From assembly GCA_024305745.1 (NCBI GenBank), contig JAHRBS010000013.1, positions 1,922,001 through 1,986,000 of the forward strand: DNA of 64,000 nucleotides, in the 5' to 3' direction. The notes beneath the pieces are model-generated. The model saw nothing but the letters and a program-made list of their open reading frames with translations. It did no database searches and had not been told where the DNA came from. Both the position numbers and the translations under genes were made by a program. Below are positions 36,151 to 46,911 of this stretch, in pieces. This DNA is from Polyporus tsugae (taxonomy: Eukaryota; Basidiomycota; Agaricomycetes; Polyporales; Polyporaceae). The stretch's first letter is position 1. Each line of letters begins with the position of its first letter.

Positions 36151-37168
36151 ATGGATCCCCAGAATCTCGAGAACATAAACCGGATGCTCGACGCAGAGGT
36201 CGAGATAAGAGAAGTACATCCATATATCCCATGCGAGGGCTATAGGACGACGTGACCCCCGCTCTACGCTCAGAAAATCAAGGAGCAAGTGACCGAATTC
36301 GATAAGAAGACAAGAACATTGTCTGGCATCCTCAATAGGGTCCATTCAACAAGCTCGGAACAGAGTAAGTGAAGGTGATGCGTCTCCAGATTACAGAACT
36401 ATTTCTGACGTGGAGATCACAGTGCCGACCCTGCTCAACCAGGCCCGTCCTGTGCTTCAAAGCTGTCGTGAACCCACCGCTGCCCTGGCGGACATTATTC
36501 CACCGAACCAATTCTGGAAGTGGAAGGACATGTGGCACATGTCATTGAGAAACGCTGTGTTCTCAGCGACGCTCGTGGAGTACTTGCAAAGCGGTGCCCT
36601 TCTGTCATTACCTGCGGTTGCAGAGACCCTCGGAAGTAAGTATCACCTCGAACCGAATATTTAGGGGACTGCAACTCAATTCCTCTTCAGTCAAACCGGA
36701 GTGGCAGGATAGAATTGTACTTTCGGTGGAAGACTATCTGCATGGGGTTATTACACTCGTGAACGAGCTGGTGGGTAGCACGACTACATGGAATCTGCAC
36801 CCACTAACGAGTTCGCGCACAGTCGCGGTTGGCCGTCAACTCAGTTACGTTGGGCGACTTCGAACAGCCAATCAAGATATCCTTGTTTGTCAAAGACATC
36901 TTCGCCGGATTTTCCATGGTCTCTTCTCATCCTGTAGTAGTTTGATGCGGCAGCACTGACTCTCCGTTATCTCTCAGCTCAACTTGAAGAACGATACGCT
37001 ACGACGCCGTTATGATAGTCTCAAATATGACATCAAGAAGATAGAAGAAGGTAGGCTCCCGTCCACATCGTTACACATACCGCCGGATGCTGATGCACAT
37101 GTGCAGTCGTGTACGATGTTTCCCTCAGGAAGCTTGCCCCATCCTCCAAGGACTCGGGCCAGGCGTAA
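36151..37168 (+). CDS. TSN: Translin (C3PO nuclease-complex subunit)
   Basis: Single-strand nucleic-acid-binding protein which, with TRAX, forms C3PO, acting in small-RNA passenger-strand removal and tRNA processing. Seven exons: 36151..36213, 36274..36364, 36423..36635, 36691..36770, 36823..36918, 36978..37050, 37107..37168; 225 aa, almost the length of the animal protein. Family signatures: FWKWKDMWHMSLRNAVFS, SVEDYLHGVITLVNEL, SRLAVNSVTLGDFEQP, LFVKDIFAGFSMLNLKND, RRRYDSLKYDIKKIEEVVYDVSLRKL. It is all helical, as expected. The acceptor of exon 3 was chosen to keep phase (residues EQMPTLL). It lies head-to-head with SEN1. TRAX is not in this window. Confidence 0.92.
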
Positions 37169-37572
37169 GTTAGTGCTGGACCTGCTGGTGACGAACCGGG
37201 ATCTAGTAGCAACGCCCTGATGATTCCGTTGCATCATATTGATTGTAATATTGCATGTACACTAGCTATTATCACAAATGGCTTACATTGTGGACTGGGA
37301 ATTATTTTTCCTTCGCCTGGACCATCATCGTCGCCGTGGGCAGCAAACGGGGTTGGGCGCCAAGGTTTGTTTACGAGGTCACGTGCGAGGAGGATGAGCC
37401 TTAAACCGGCGGCGATCGAGATCGAAAAGTGCTCGCGGACTTTCTGAAGACGACCGTTGCGGAACCGGCGTGTCGGATGGAATACAACAAGTTCAACGCG
37501 GCCGCACCGCACCCGGCCTACATTGTCCCTCGCCCACCTCCCTCCGCCCATAATATTTCCCTGAGAGCGGAC
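37169..37572. other. Intergenic region
   Basis: About 400 bp between translin and SGF29 on the same strand: 3' UTR (AT-rich, 37,200-37,300), then the SGF29 promoter/leader. No gene. Confidence 0.6.
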
Positions 37573-38989
37573 ATGGCCAGCAGACGTGGTGTCTCCAAGC
37601 GACCTGCGTCATCCGAAGGTAAACGTTCCCTTCCTCCCGTGTCTGGCCCCTCGGAACCCTTCGGGCTAGGATGGGGTCATCATCGGAGATGCAATTCCAT
37701 GCTCACTGACGGACATCGATTGTGCGTTTGGCAGAGGTCGAGTGCTGGTCGCAGGCGGCGGCGTCGCTGAACAAGCTGTCGACGATGCTCTCCAAGCCGG
37801 AGCGAAACGACACGATCGGCCGCGTACATCGTCTGCTCTCTCAGTGGCCTTCGGACGACTCGCTACCGTCGGAAGGCATTGATGGCGTGAAGAGCATCTA
37901 CAAGAAACTAGTATCCGGCCTCCAAGAGGTGAAGACCAATGCCGAGAAGGAGACAGAGTACGACAATAGCTCGTTTTATCGTGTCCGATTCTGATGTATC
38001 ACCACAGGGCCATTGACGAGGTCATTGAAAGACTCAGCGTGCTCATCGCCCTCCGGAAGGCGCCAGAGCCACAACCACCAGGTGCGCTGACAAATCGAGC
38101 CGCTCGGATACCACCTAACCCCCGTGTAGTGGAGAAACGCAACAAGCGACCGAGGGCACACTCACCCTCCGTTGCGCCAGCTGTCACGCCAGCCGTAGCT
38201 ACGCCATCGCGTTCGATGTCGATCACTGTGCCACCGAGAGGCTCAGTCGGGCCCCAGCCGCCAATACCCTTCTCCCGTGAACCCAAAGCGCGGCGGGAAG
38301 CACTGGCTAAGCAACTTCCTCTTCAAGAGGGGCGCAAAGTTGCGTTCCATCCGCCGACAAATACCAGCAAGACCGACATCATCACCGGCGGAAAGGACGA
38401 AGAGTGGATCCTCGCCGTCGTCACCAAGTGCATAAACCAAGACAAGAATCGGTACAACCCTTGGCCGAACGCCGTGGCATGTGGCTAACCATCTGGATTA
38501 CAGATACGAGGTCCAAGACCCCGAACCGCAGGAGGACGGTCAACCAGGACAGTGAGTGAACCCAGTATCCTCCTACATATCCAGGCACTGACATGTATGC
38601 GGCGGAAGGCGGTACAATACTACGCTGCGTGCGATAATCCCGTTACCCGACCCGAACGCGCATCCAGAGAGCGCTGCACATCTGAACGCATACCCCGAAT
38701 TCGCCGCGAGGGCGACCGTCATGGCCCTCTACCCGGATACCAGCTGCTTCTATCGTGCCGAGGTTATCGCAGGCCCTAAAGACCTCAGCACCACAGGCCG
38801 TGTAAGCTTCCTTTGATTTTTGCCCCCGGAAGCCGTCCTCCTGATCATTCCATTTCTCGGCGGGTGTAGGGCGGAGGGGCAGCAAAGCAGCCTCAAGTCC
38901 CCATGTATAAGCTCAAGTTTGAGGACGACGACGATCAAGAACATATGGTGCAGGCTATGTGGGTAGTTGAGTGGCCAGGCAAGGACTAG
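37573..38989 (+). CDS. SGF29: SGF29-like SAGA subunit with tandem Tudor domain
   Basis: SAGA-complex reader of H3K4me2/3 that helps recruit the Gcn5 acetyltransferase. Six exons: 37573..37618, 37735..37957, 38008..38451, 38504..38551, 38609..38801, 38870..38989; 357 aa. The N-terminal half is helical/coiled-coil (SIYKKLVSGLQEVKTNAEKE), followed by a basic Pro-rich linker. The C-terminal tandem Tudor region (SGF29_Tudor/DUF1325): LQEGRKVAFHPP, EEWILAVVTKCINQDKNRYEVQDPEP, TTLRAIIPLPDPNAHP, TVMALYPDTSCFYRAEVIAGP, YKLKFEDDDD, VVEWPGKD. This is a standard arrangement. An in-frame upstream ATG at about 37429 would add a poor-looking extension, so 37573 was preferred. Confidence 0.9.
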
Positions 38990-39405
38990 GATTTGTTTTG
39001 CTTTCGGGTTTTGTCTGGATGCCGGTAGGACTTCAAGTTGGTTGCTGGCACATTCCCCCGTTGGTTTCTCCCCTTGTATCATACATGTATTTTTATCGGC
39101 ACTATTTTGTTTAGGATTACCTATATCACACACGTTTCCACTTACGGCCATGTAGATAGTCAAACTGCCTCCAGGCCCCAGGGCACGGACCATGCGCTCT
39201 CCGCCCTGGGAAAATGTGCACAACATTTCGGGGCGGCTCGGAGAGTTGCCATATCGGGCCACGTGGTCGGCGCTTCTACGGTGTTACCGCCATCGGCGTC
39301 TGGATCTGTCTCGATCATGCGGGCCGCCCTGGGCCGCCCCTATGACGAAGCCAGAGCGAGAATTAGCCAGAGCTTTCTGTGACTGCACTAGAATGGACAA
39401 GCAGC

Positions 39406-39426
39406 GAATTCCGGACACTTCCAGAA
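39406..39426 (+). promoter_or_regulatory. Heat-shock-element-like array
   Basis: GAA (39406-08), TTC (39409-11), TTC (39419-21) and GAA (39424-26) modules include TTCCAGAA, a match to the HSF inverted unit TTCnnGAA. It is located about 145 bp upstream of the HSP20 ATG and just before a TATA box. Spacing is imperfect for a canonical three-unit HSE. Confidence 0.5.
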
Positions 39427-39442
39427 TAAATAATTCCTCAGG

Positions 39443-39450
39443 GTATAAAT
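39443..39450 (+). promoter_or_regulatory. TATA box of HSP20 gene
   Basis: GTATAAAT about 125 bp upstream of the ATG and 17 bp after the heat-shock-element-like array. A usual arrangement for inducible sHSP genes. Confidence 0.55.
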
Positions 39451-39570
39451 GTCGACGAAACGACCCTCGTTCCCTGGCTACCAGTCGTTCTCTCATCACC
39501 CACTGGCCACACTCACATCCCCAACACTTCTCAAACAACCGAAACAACATCCCCAACCCCATTACACACC

Positions 39571-40179
39571 ATGTCTCTCTCACGCCAATTCTTTCGCGAG
39601 TTCCGTCCCTTCTTTCGCATGTTCGACGAGCCCCTGGGCCGCTCGCCCGCCTACTGGCACTGGAACCCCGCCACCCGCTCCTCGTTCTTCGAGGACCCCT
39701 TCTTCGCGTCCTCGTCCGCCCTCCGCCCTGCCATCGACGTCCACGAGCAGGGCGACAACTACATCGTCGAGGCCGAGCTCCCTGGTGTCAAGAAGGAGAA
39801 CATCAGCGTTCGCGTTGGCGATGGCGGAAGGAGCCTGACCATCGAGGGCAAGGTCTTCCGTCAGGGCGCGGCGCCCTCGCAGGAGGGGCAGGCGCAGACT
39901 TCGCCGGCAGCAGAGTCGTCGACGGAGGGTATGTCTTCGAGACATTCCCTGCGAGTTCTACATGATGCTAACGCGCTGTCCGCAGTTGCAGCACCGCAGG
40001 AGCAGACGGCCATCTCCACGGAGCGGATGTTCACCGGAACGTCGAGCTTCACCCGCACCGTGATGCTTCCACTCCCTGTGGATAGCAGCAAGGTGTCCGC
40101 AAAACTCGCTGAAGGGATACTCACCGTCACGGTCCCCAAGGCGCCAGAGGTCGGCAGCATCCATATCAACATCGAGTGA
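39571..40179 (+). CDS. HSP20: Small heat-shock protein (HSP20/alpha-crystallin family)
   Basis: ATP-independent holdase chaperone. Two exons, 39571..39928 and 39986..40179; 183 aa. A short N-terminal arm rich in Phe/Arg (FREFRPFFRMF) precedes the alpha-crystallin domain: PAIDVHEQGDNYIVEAELPGV, KENISVRVGDGG, LTIEGK. An insertion loop rich in Gln/Ser (about residues 100-125) spans the intron. The domain ends with FTRTVMLPLPVDSSKVSAKL and the family motif AEGILTVTVPK. The C-terminal IHINIE provides an I-x-I-like anchor. The promoter has an HSE-like array and a TATA box, consistent with HSF control. Confidence 0.93.
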   Translation: MSLSRQFFREFRPFFRMFDEPLGRSPAYWHWNPATRSSFFEDPFFASSSALRPAIDVHEQGDNYIVEAELPGVKKENISVRVGDGGRSLTIEGKVFRQGAAPSQEGQAQTSPAAESSTEGMSSRHSLRVLHDANALSAVAAPQEQTAISTERMFTGTSSFTRTVMLPLPVDSSKVSAKLAEGILTVTVPKAPEVGSIHINIE

Positions 40180-40447
40180 AGGACCGTCCGCTGGTGTACC
40201 CTCAGGGCACACGGTAGTTTGTGTACGATAATGCGAAGACAGTGTACATTATATGATTGCATCTAAAATGTTGTTCAGCTAGATGACCCACAACCCCTAA
40301 CCTTGAGAGACAACGTGCGCACCTAATAATACGAACTGGCGTGGCTACTGTTGCGGTAGGACCGTATGAGAATCGCGAATAAAACAGTTGAAGCGTGGTA
40401 TGCGACGTAAACAATGCGAAGTGTGAATGCGTTAGAGACTTTCTATG

Positions 40448-41903
40448 CTAGCGCTGAGCAGGAGGGCGTTGCTGAGAGTATATCGTCCGTCCTGGGTTGT
40501 CCGTCATGGCATTCCGTCCATTGGCAACCAACCGGCTACCTTCCTCTAGATACCCGCTGGCAGGACCGATGACCTGTCCGGATGTAACATGGCCTTGGGG
40601 ACCTCCAGCACCTGCAGACTCTACTAACCGTGCCACACGAATGAGCGAGTGCATAGCCGCCTGCGCTCACCAGCTCTACTCACCGTGAGCACCAGCACTG
40701 CTTGCACTCCGACCGTTCGTAGCACCATTGGCAGGCTCGCCGCCCGACGGCGCCGTCTCAACGGCTTCCCGCGCTCGTGTCGACCTGTTGGACCTGTTCC
40801 TCGTGCGAGCGCTGCTCGCCCGCGTACCTCCTCGCGTACCTGTCGGTCCTGTGCTTTCCGGCGTGCCCTCGTGCGACCCGTTGGCGGACGGGCCATGGCT
40901 CCATCGCCCTCTGCGGTCGCGCGCTCGCGATGACCGCGGGGTGGCCGCCCGCGCGCTTGCGCTGGCAGCTGGGGAGGCGGCGGCGCTGGCACTCGCGCTT
41001 GCGATCCCGTTCAGTCCTTCTCCGTTGGTTTGGGCGGGAAGAGACCGTCGGCTCTTGGGCAAAGGTTTCGCAGGGGCGGACGCACTGTCGGAATTTTTGG
41101 GCAGCTGGCCGGGAACAAAGGGGGGAGAGGACGGCGCGGTCGCGGGGATTGCGGAGTCGTCCTCAAGACCCTCGCGCTCTTTGGCTGTGCGACGTTGTAT
41201 GGCTTCCACGATGGACATAGGCTGCGGTATTGTGTCTGCAATAGTCGCGCTGTTCGCGTACTGGTATTATTGTGCGGTGGGAATTGCGCGTACCTTCTAG
41301 GAACTTGAACTTGGAATGTTTGCGTGTCAAGGTCGCTACATGCGTGCTTTAGTGGTCTTCTCTAGTACATCAGCCGCGAAGGACACACCCATATCTCGGT
41401 ATTGTATATGCTGACGGTTCTCCGATATTGTTTGTTGATAACCAGCCTCGGCCAAGCGTTTGACGAATTCCTCCTATTTGAGCGAATTGAGTTAGCACAA
41501 AACTTTTTGTACATCCGAGGATGCACCATATTCACGGTAGCGATTGAGAGCATATAGACAGCCTCTTTTGACATATGCGCCCCAGCACCTAAGCGTGGCA
41601 CATATGTCAGATAATACTAGTCACAGGACCGGCTCCCAACATACCCTCTGCCTGTAGAATGGTATCCAACCTGTCTTGCGGCACCAGAGTAGTGCCAGGA
41701 ATGCGGACACCAAGTTTCCTCCGACCCTTGGCCGTGGACACGCTCTCCTCCTCCACCTCTGGCTCCATCTCGTCCCCTTCGTCATCCAAGCCAGAGTCCA
41801 GCTGGTCAATCTCCTCCTCGTCGATCTCGGAGTTGAAGCCAGAGTTGGTGCTGGCGAGAGAGTGGCGGCCGTCCCCAGAGATGGTTGTGAAGCTCAGAGC
41901 CAT
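40448..41903 (-). CDS. Histone-fold protein, DPB3/CHRAC/NF-YC-like
   Basis: Six exons in reading order: 41903..41645, 41588..41536, 41473..41389, 41335..41294, 41235..40684, 40620..40448; 387 aa with phase closing. The acidic N-terminus (DEEEIDQLDSGLDDEGDE) is followed by a CBF/NF-Y-type histone fold spread over four exons: RIPGTTLVPQDRLDTILQAEG, HMSKEAVYMLSIATEEFVKRL, ISENRQHIQYRDM, KFKFLEDTIPQPMS. This matches the DPB3/POLE4/CHRAC subgroup (DNA polymerase epsilon or chromatin-remodelling accessory subunit) more than a core histone. The remaining ~230 residues are Ala/Ser/Arg/Gly-rich and disordered (SASASAAASPAASASARAA). Which complex it joins is not shown. It is divergently paired with the oxygenase gene. 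Confidence 0.78.
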
Positions 41904-42228
41904 ACTTTCAGTCAGGAGGGCCGGATTTTGACAGGGATGTTCGTGTGGGAAGGAGAGGCGCGTAAAGAGACGAGACTGGGGGAGGAGGGAACGTGTACGA
42001 AAAGGAGTTCCTACGCGTCAAGATGGGTGTTCGTCCCAAGGTCGGCTTGCATGGGCGTCTCTGCATCTAATCTAATCTCTCCGCGACTGGCAATGGGAAG
42101 CTAATCTAATCTCCCCTGGGAGCTCCAAGCTCTGCTTACTTATCTCGGACGACAGTCATGGGTCACATCCGCCACCATGGTGGAAAGGTGCCTATGTTTT
42201 CTGGTTCTTTGCGATAGCTCACTCAAGC
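41904..42228. promoter_or_regulatory. Divergent promoter, histone-fold gene / oxygenase gene
   Basis: 325 bp between head-to-head start codons. A near-repeat of CTAATCTAATCT occurs twice (about 42,068 and 42,103). No TATA seen. Confidence 0.4.
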
Positions 42229-43656
42229 ATGATGGGACGCGCTCCAGGGCGAACCGGACTTGCTTCACTCCCAATCATCAGCGTTGCACCATTCTTGCAC
42301 TCGGGTAACCCTGCAGAGAGACTGTCAGCCGCTGCCGCACTGCATGCTGCTTGCACCGAATATGGCTTCTTCTACCTTGATATCTCCTCCTACGTAGATC
42401 CATCTGAGCCGGAAGAGCTGACTCGCCTCGCACGCGAGTTCTTTGCTTCGCCCCAAGAGGAGAAGGAGAAGATATCTATCTCGAACGAGGATGGTGTACG
42501 AGGTGCGTGCGCGTACCGGTTCTACCTGATGAAATCATCTTGTAGACTGTCTCGTTAGGGTATCAGAGGCTGAAGGAGAACGTCACGAACGGAAAGGCGG
42601 ACAATCACGAAGCTATCGACTTCTTCCGGCCCGTTGAGAACCCGGACAAGACGAAGACAGTCTGGGGAGAGAACCAATGGCCGATAATACCGGGTTTCAA
42701 GGAGAAGTACGACATATGGATTGAGAAGATGAAGAAGCTGGGCCTGATTGTGATGGAAGCGTAAGCTCCACTCTGGTCCTTGCGCATACACGAGCTGAGG
42801 AGGGCCGGATTTGTAGTATGTCCATTGGGCTGGGTATGACGCCAGAGGAATGGACACAACTCCGGAGCAAGGTTGACGACAGCTTCTGGGTTATGAGAAT
42901 AATCGGTATGCCAAGCCGGACCAACGTTTCTCGTTAACTTATGATACACGAGGATACAGGATACCCTCCCCTTCCCAACGATTTCGATGGGTTCTCTTGC
43001 GGTGCCCACAAAGACTACGGATGTCTAACGTGAGTTCCTTCGAATCCGTTAAGTCCCTTTCTTTCTGCGTCAAGGAAATTCACTATCCTCTTCAGTTTCC
43101 TATACGCCGATCCTACACCTGGTGCTCTACAGGTATTCCTCAACCAGCAGCCTGGTCAAGAGGCGGACTCCGCGGTACATAGGGAACATGCAGACGAAGG
43201 AGGAAAATGGATTAATGCCGACCCCATCCCCGGCTGCGTAGTCTGCAACATCGGGGAAAGTAAGTCAAACTCCCCAATCCTTCGAATGCTTGGTCTTAAT
43301 TAAGCCGCCTCGCTAAACAGTGTGGGAGGTCTGGACAAATGGCCTGTACAAGAGCACACTACACAGAGTCATCCATACAGGTTCGAACTCCCGGGTCTCG
43401 TACGTCCAACAATCACCGTTTGTTATCTGTGCGTTTCAAGCGTTATTTCAGGATCCCGTTCTTTTTCGAAGCCAACTTCGATGCGCTCGTAAAGCCTCTT
43501 GCTGCCGCACGACTCATTCAGGACGAGGACCGCGCAACTTGTCAAGTCAAGTCGCCGCTGAAGATGTACAAGCCTATTGTGTACGGCGACTTCTTGCTCA
43601 AGAAGCTCGCCGGTAACTATGCGACTTCCAGTAAGGGGAGATACGGTACTGATTGA
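42229..43656 (+). CDS. 2-oxoglutarate/Fe(II) dioxygenase, isopenicillin-N-synthase-like
   Basis: Non-haem iron oxygenase of the IPNS/ACC-oxidase/flavonoid superfamily, cytosolic, substrate unknown. Seven exons: 42229..42502, 42559..42760, 42817..42905, 42960..43029, 43096..43259, 43321..43399, 43452..43656; 360 aa. The N-terminal DIOX_N domain includes LPIISVAPFL, HAACTEYGFFYLD, AREFFASPQEEKEKI and GYQRLKENV. The C-terminal double-stranded beta-helix carries iron ligands His205 and Asp207 in AHKDYGCLT and distal His281 in STLHRVIH, plus the R-x-S cosubstrate motif (SRVS). All catalytic residues are present. The start ATG is doubled (42229/42232). No biosynthetic cluster partners are adjacent, so it is probably a stand-alone enzyme. 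Confidence 0.88.
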
Positions 43657-43812
43657 GCAAACGTGGGGTTTGAATGGTGAAATATCCGTACCACAAGATA
43701 CATACCTTGACTGAAGCGGACGATACGTGTAGGACCTGCAAGTTAGTGAGTGGGTCAGTAAAACTACATGCATATTGATATCTACGTCTACGTCAGCCGG
43801 TTATGCAATGCT

Positions 43813-45358
43813 CTACGACAAGGAAGCCCCAACGAAGTTCGGTGCTACACAAGTGCCTTCCTTCGTGCGGATTTTATGTACGCTCTTCGTCTCGGGGTGG
43901 ACCCACGCAGCCTCACGCGTCTCCAGCGTCGTGAAACCAGGCTGGATCGTCTCGAAGATTTTCTTCTTGGGGTTGAGTTGGGACAAAGGCTCCTTGTCTG
44001 CACGACGAAGTACGTTGGATTTATGTCCAGCAGACGAGGGTAAGGAAGGACGTACCTTCAAAACCGTCGAAGTAAATCCGGTCACCGACTTTCGAGCCGG
44101 CTGGAGGCTGGACGAGCTCGATGCCTGCGTCCTTACCGTCTTTGTGTGTTGCCTAAAGAGCGGATCAGAATGAGTTTGAATGACTTGAATTTCAATGTTT
44201 TCTGAGGTACTCACGCAGAGGACCATCGCAAAGCTCTTCACTCCTCGCATGTTTGCCGGTTTCAAGTTGCACTAATACACAAGTCAATTGAGGTCGCCAC
44301 TGGTGGCTGGACACGGATACTCACCACACCGACAAGGTATTTGCCACGCATTTGCTCAATGGGGATATAGTGCACAAGCCCAGAGACGACTGTTCGGGGC
44401 CCTTCCGGCTCACCGAAGTCGATTTGCTCGACATACAGACCGTCAGCATCGGGGTGCTTATTGACTGCGGTCCATCGTTAAACACAGTTCCCCCAAACGT
44501 CACACGAGCACTAAGCACTTACTATCAACGATATGACCCACTCGGAGGTCGATCATAGAAGGGATAGGCGGGCCAGCGTCCTCGGCGGCGGGTTTCTTCT
44601 CTGCAGCCTTGGGCTCTTTGGGCTCCTTCGCTTTCTTCTCCTTCTTTTGTGCTTTGCCCTCCTTCTCACCGCTCTCGGCCACCTTCTTGCCCTCATCACC
44701 CTTCGTCGCCGCCTTGTCTAACTTCACTGCCGCCTTACCCGCCTTCTCAGCCTTGGCGGCGGCGTCGATACCGTCCGGAGCTGGGGTGGATGCCTTGCTC
44801 TTCTTCTCCTTAGGGGGATCGGCCTTGCGCTCCTGCGACGGCGCATTCTCGAGGTTAAACGACACAACGGAGAAGGCAGGTGCTAGCGACTCGGCAGCTT
44901 TGCGGACGGAGGACCGGCTCTGGACATGGTCGAAGTAGCGGGTGATAGCGGGGTGGGAGTAGTACTGCGCTGGCTGCAGTTGTGACTGCCCCGGAGGTAT
45001 AAGCGGGTTGATAAAATGCACATATCATGGAAGCCATACCAGGATTGGGTGCAGCGCACCATACAGGGCGACATCTGCAGCGGTGAAGGAGTTCGCGACG
45101 AGATACGTACGGGGAACGAGGGACGCTTCGAGGTCCTACTCCGTGTCATCCACCTAGAAAATCCGCCGATGTAACACCACACACCTTAAGGTTCTCCGCC
45201 TTCGCGACGTCGCCCTGTGCGACCTTGTCAATCCACTGCGCGACCTCGACCTTGTCCTTTTCGGACTTGCCGAAGGATTCGCTGCCGTCCGGGGCGGCCG
45301 CAGAGACGAGATCTCGGAGGGGAGGGGCGAGCTTTGCGAGTGCGGCCTGGACGGACAT
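43813..45358 (-). CDS. ARC1: ARC1/AIMP1-like tRNA-binding synthetase cofactor
   Basis: Cytosolic cofactor that binds tRNA through an EMAPII/OB fold and links aminoacyl-tRNA synthetases. Seven exons in reading order: 45358..45185, 45135..45040, 44985..44523, 44464..44325, 44271..44215, 44152..44056, 43997..43813; 403 aa. The N-terminal GST-C-like domain includes SVQAALAKLAPPLRDL and RTYLVANSFTAADVALYGALHP. A long Lys/Ala/Glu-rich linker follows (residues about 130-210). The C-terminal tRNA_bind domain: MIDLRVGHIVD, KHPDADGLYVEQIDFGE, RTVVSGLVHYIP, CNLKPANMRGVKSFAMVLC, IELVQPPAGSKVGDRI, then an EMAPII-like tail (QLNPKKKIFETIQPGF). Choosing acceptor 45136 for exon 2 avoids an in-frame TAG. Head-to-head with MRPL6. 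Confidence 0.9.
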
Positions 45359-45586
45359 CTTTCTGAGTATGAGGGGAGCAGAGAGCAGCAGCGATCGATG
45401 GCCAGGCAGCTGCAGGACGAGCCCCCGAGTCAAGAAACGCATCCCCCACACGTGCACGCGTCCGACAGAGAGTGACTGCTCGCGTTCCGTGACTTTGTCT
45501 GTGACTCGCTTCTGGTGTGACCTGTGTCACAGGCGCGTCGATGGGACTGACGGGCACGGTGGCACTGGCAGCAACGCTCGCCAGCC
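45359..45586. promoter_or_regulatory. Divergent promoter, ARC1-like / MRPL6
   Basis: 228 bp between start codons of two translation-related genes, one cytosolic and one mitochondrial. GC-rich, no TATA. Confidence 0.5.
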
Positions 45587-46295
45587 ATGTTCTCTCAGTG
45601 GCAGACGGGGGCCCGCCATGGCCTCCGCTCCTTCTCCACCTCTGCGCCCTCATGCGCCGGTATTATCTCCAACATCGGCAGGCAGCCCATCACCATTCCT
45701 CCCTCCGTCACCGTCTCGCCTTCCCCGACAGAGGTCTTCGTCAAGGGCCCACTCGGCGAGACCGCCGTGCCTCTTATGCCGTTCTTGAAGCTTTCCGACA
45801 CCGATCCAAACACGCTCTCCGTCTCCGTCGAGAACCCGCGAGAACGCAAGCAGCGCGCCATGTGGGGGCTCACCCGCACACTCATCCAGAACGCCATTGT
45901 TGGCATGACCGAGGGCTTCACCACGCCCGTGTACCTCGTCGGCGTCGGCTACCGTGCGGCACTGGAGCCAGACCCGCGCGGGCAGGGCGACGGGCGGAGT
46001 GGGCAGCGGCTAAACATGAAGCTCGGGTACTCGCACTCCGTCTTCGTGCCCATCCCGGACCACATCAAGGCGGAGGTCCCGCTCCCCACCAAAATCGTGC
46101 TGAGCTGTACGGACAAGCACAAGCTCGGCCTGTTCGCCGCGCAGATCAGGAAATGGCGGCCGCCAGAGCCGTACAAGGGCAAGGTGCGTCGTGCCATGTT
46201 CTTGGCTCCGGCGTGCGTCGTGGCTTATGCCCTACATGTAGGGTATCATTGTAGGCAACGAGAGGATCAGGATGAAGACCGTGAAGAAGAAGTAG
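45587..46295 (+). CDS. MRPL6: Mitochondrial large-subunit ribosomal protein uL6m
   Basis: Two exons, 45587..46183 and 46242..46295, phase 0; 217 aa. The N-terminus is a mitochondrial presequence (MFSQWQTGARHGLRSFSTSAP), then the bacterial-type L6 fold: SNIGRQPITIPPSVTV, VFVKGPLGE, ERKQRAMWGLTRTLIQNAIVG, YLVGVGYRAAL, LNMKLGYSHSV, and the C-terminal L6 signature DKHKLGLFAAQIRKWRPPEP followed by YKGKGIIVGNE. The second exon encodes only the last 17 residues (GIIVGNERIRMKTVKKK). Nothing unusual. It binds 23S-type rRNA near the factor-binding site. Confidence 0.93.
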
Positions 46296-46911
46296 ATATG
46301 GTCACGGTTGAATTCCGCTTTGGTTATGTTACCACCTCCGTAATGTGCATGCTTTCTCACTACTGCCTCGTAGCCGTCTGCAATGTGGTCAGACCTAGGC
46401 AACTGCCTACCGTCCCCGTCCCCTTCCGGCAACATTCCATGATGCTCTCCAGTAAAACTCCTGGGGTATTCCAGCATGATACATCGACGCCGCTAGCCCT
46501 TCCATGGGTCGCATTAGCAGCGCGCCCGACACCTACGTGCGCATTTAGTCCGACCTGACTGGAAGGTATGTTTCGTCCTTGCACGATAGCTAGCTCGTCG
46601 ACTGCCATGTCTAGGACCCTTTTGAGCAACTTCTGCAGCGGCGTTCCGTTTTGCCCTTCGCGGAAAAGCATCATATCTGCCCAACGTGCCATACATGCCA
46701 GCGTTTGGCAGGATTTGACCCTTCCAGAGCCCTCGTCCTTGGTCAGCTCTTCGCTTCACCTCTTGGAAGGAGATCCATTCCCCGGTCGACGTCATTATCG
46801 TGGTTATTAGACGGCTCAGTGGATGTGGTTCTGCGCGTCCTACCGCCCACCCTTCACGGTCTTTACTCCCCCCCTCCGCTCACCCTAGGTCTTCCTCCAG
46901 ACACATCCATC
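46296..46911. other. Intergenic region
   Basis: About 615 bp between MRPL6 and the DUF6534 gene: 3' UTR, then promoter. Open frames here are short and unsupported. Confidence 0.55.

Larger units (their letters stand above)
38990..39570. other. Intergenic region, promoter of HSP20 gene
   Basis: About 580 bp between SGF29 and the small heat-shock gene. The distal part is 3' UTR-like. The last 170 bp carry heat-shock-element and TATA-like motifs, annotated separately. Confidence 0.6.

Noticed and set aside
43375..43400. B-box-like GGTTCGAACTCC
   Set aside because: It lies within a conserved coding exon of the oxygenase (HTGSNSRVS) and has no tRNA fold around it.
45135..45172. In-frame TAG near the start of exon 2 of the ARC1-like gene
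   Set aside because: It appears only if the upstream AG (TTTTCTAG) is used. The next AG, in that same TAG, keeps phase and gives the expected DLEASLVPRTYL, so the stop is intronic.
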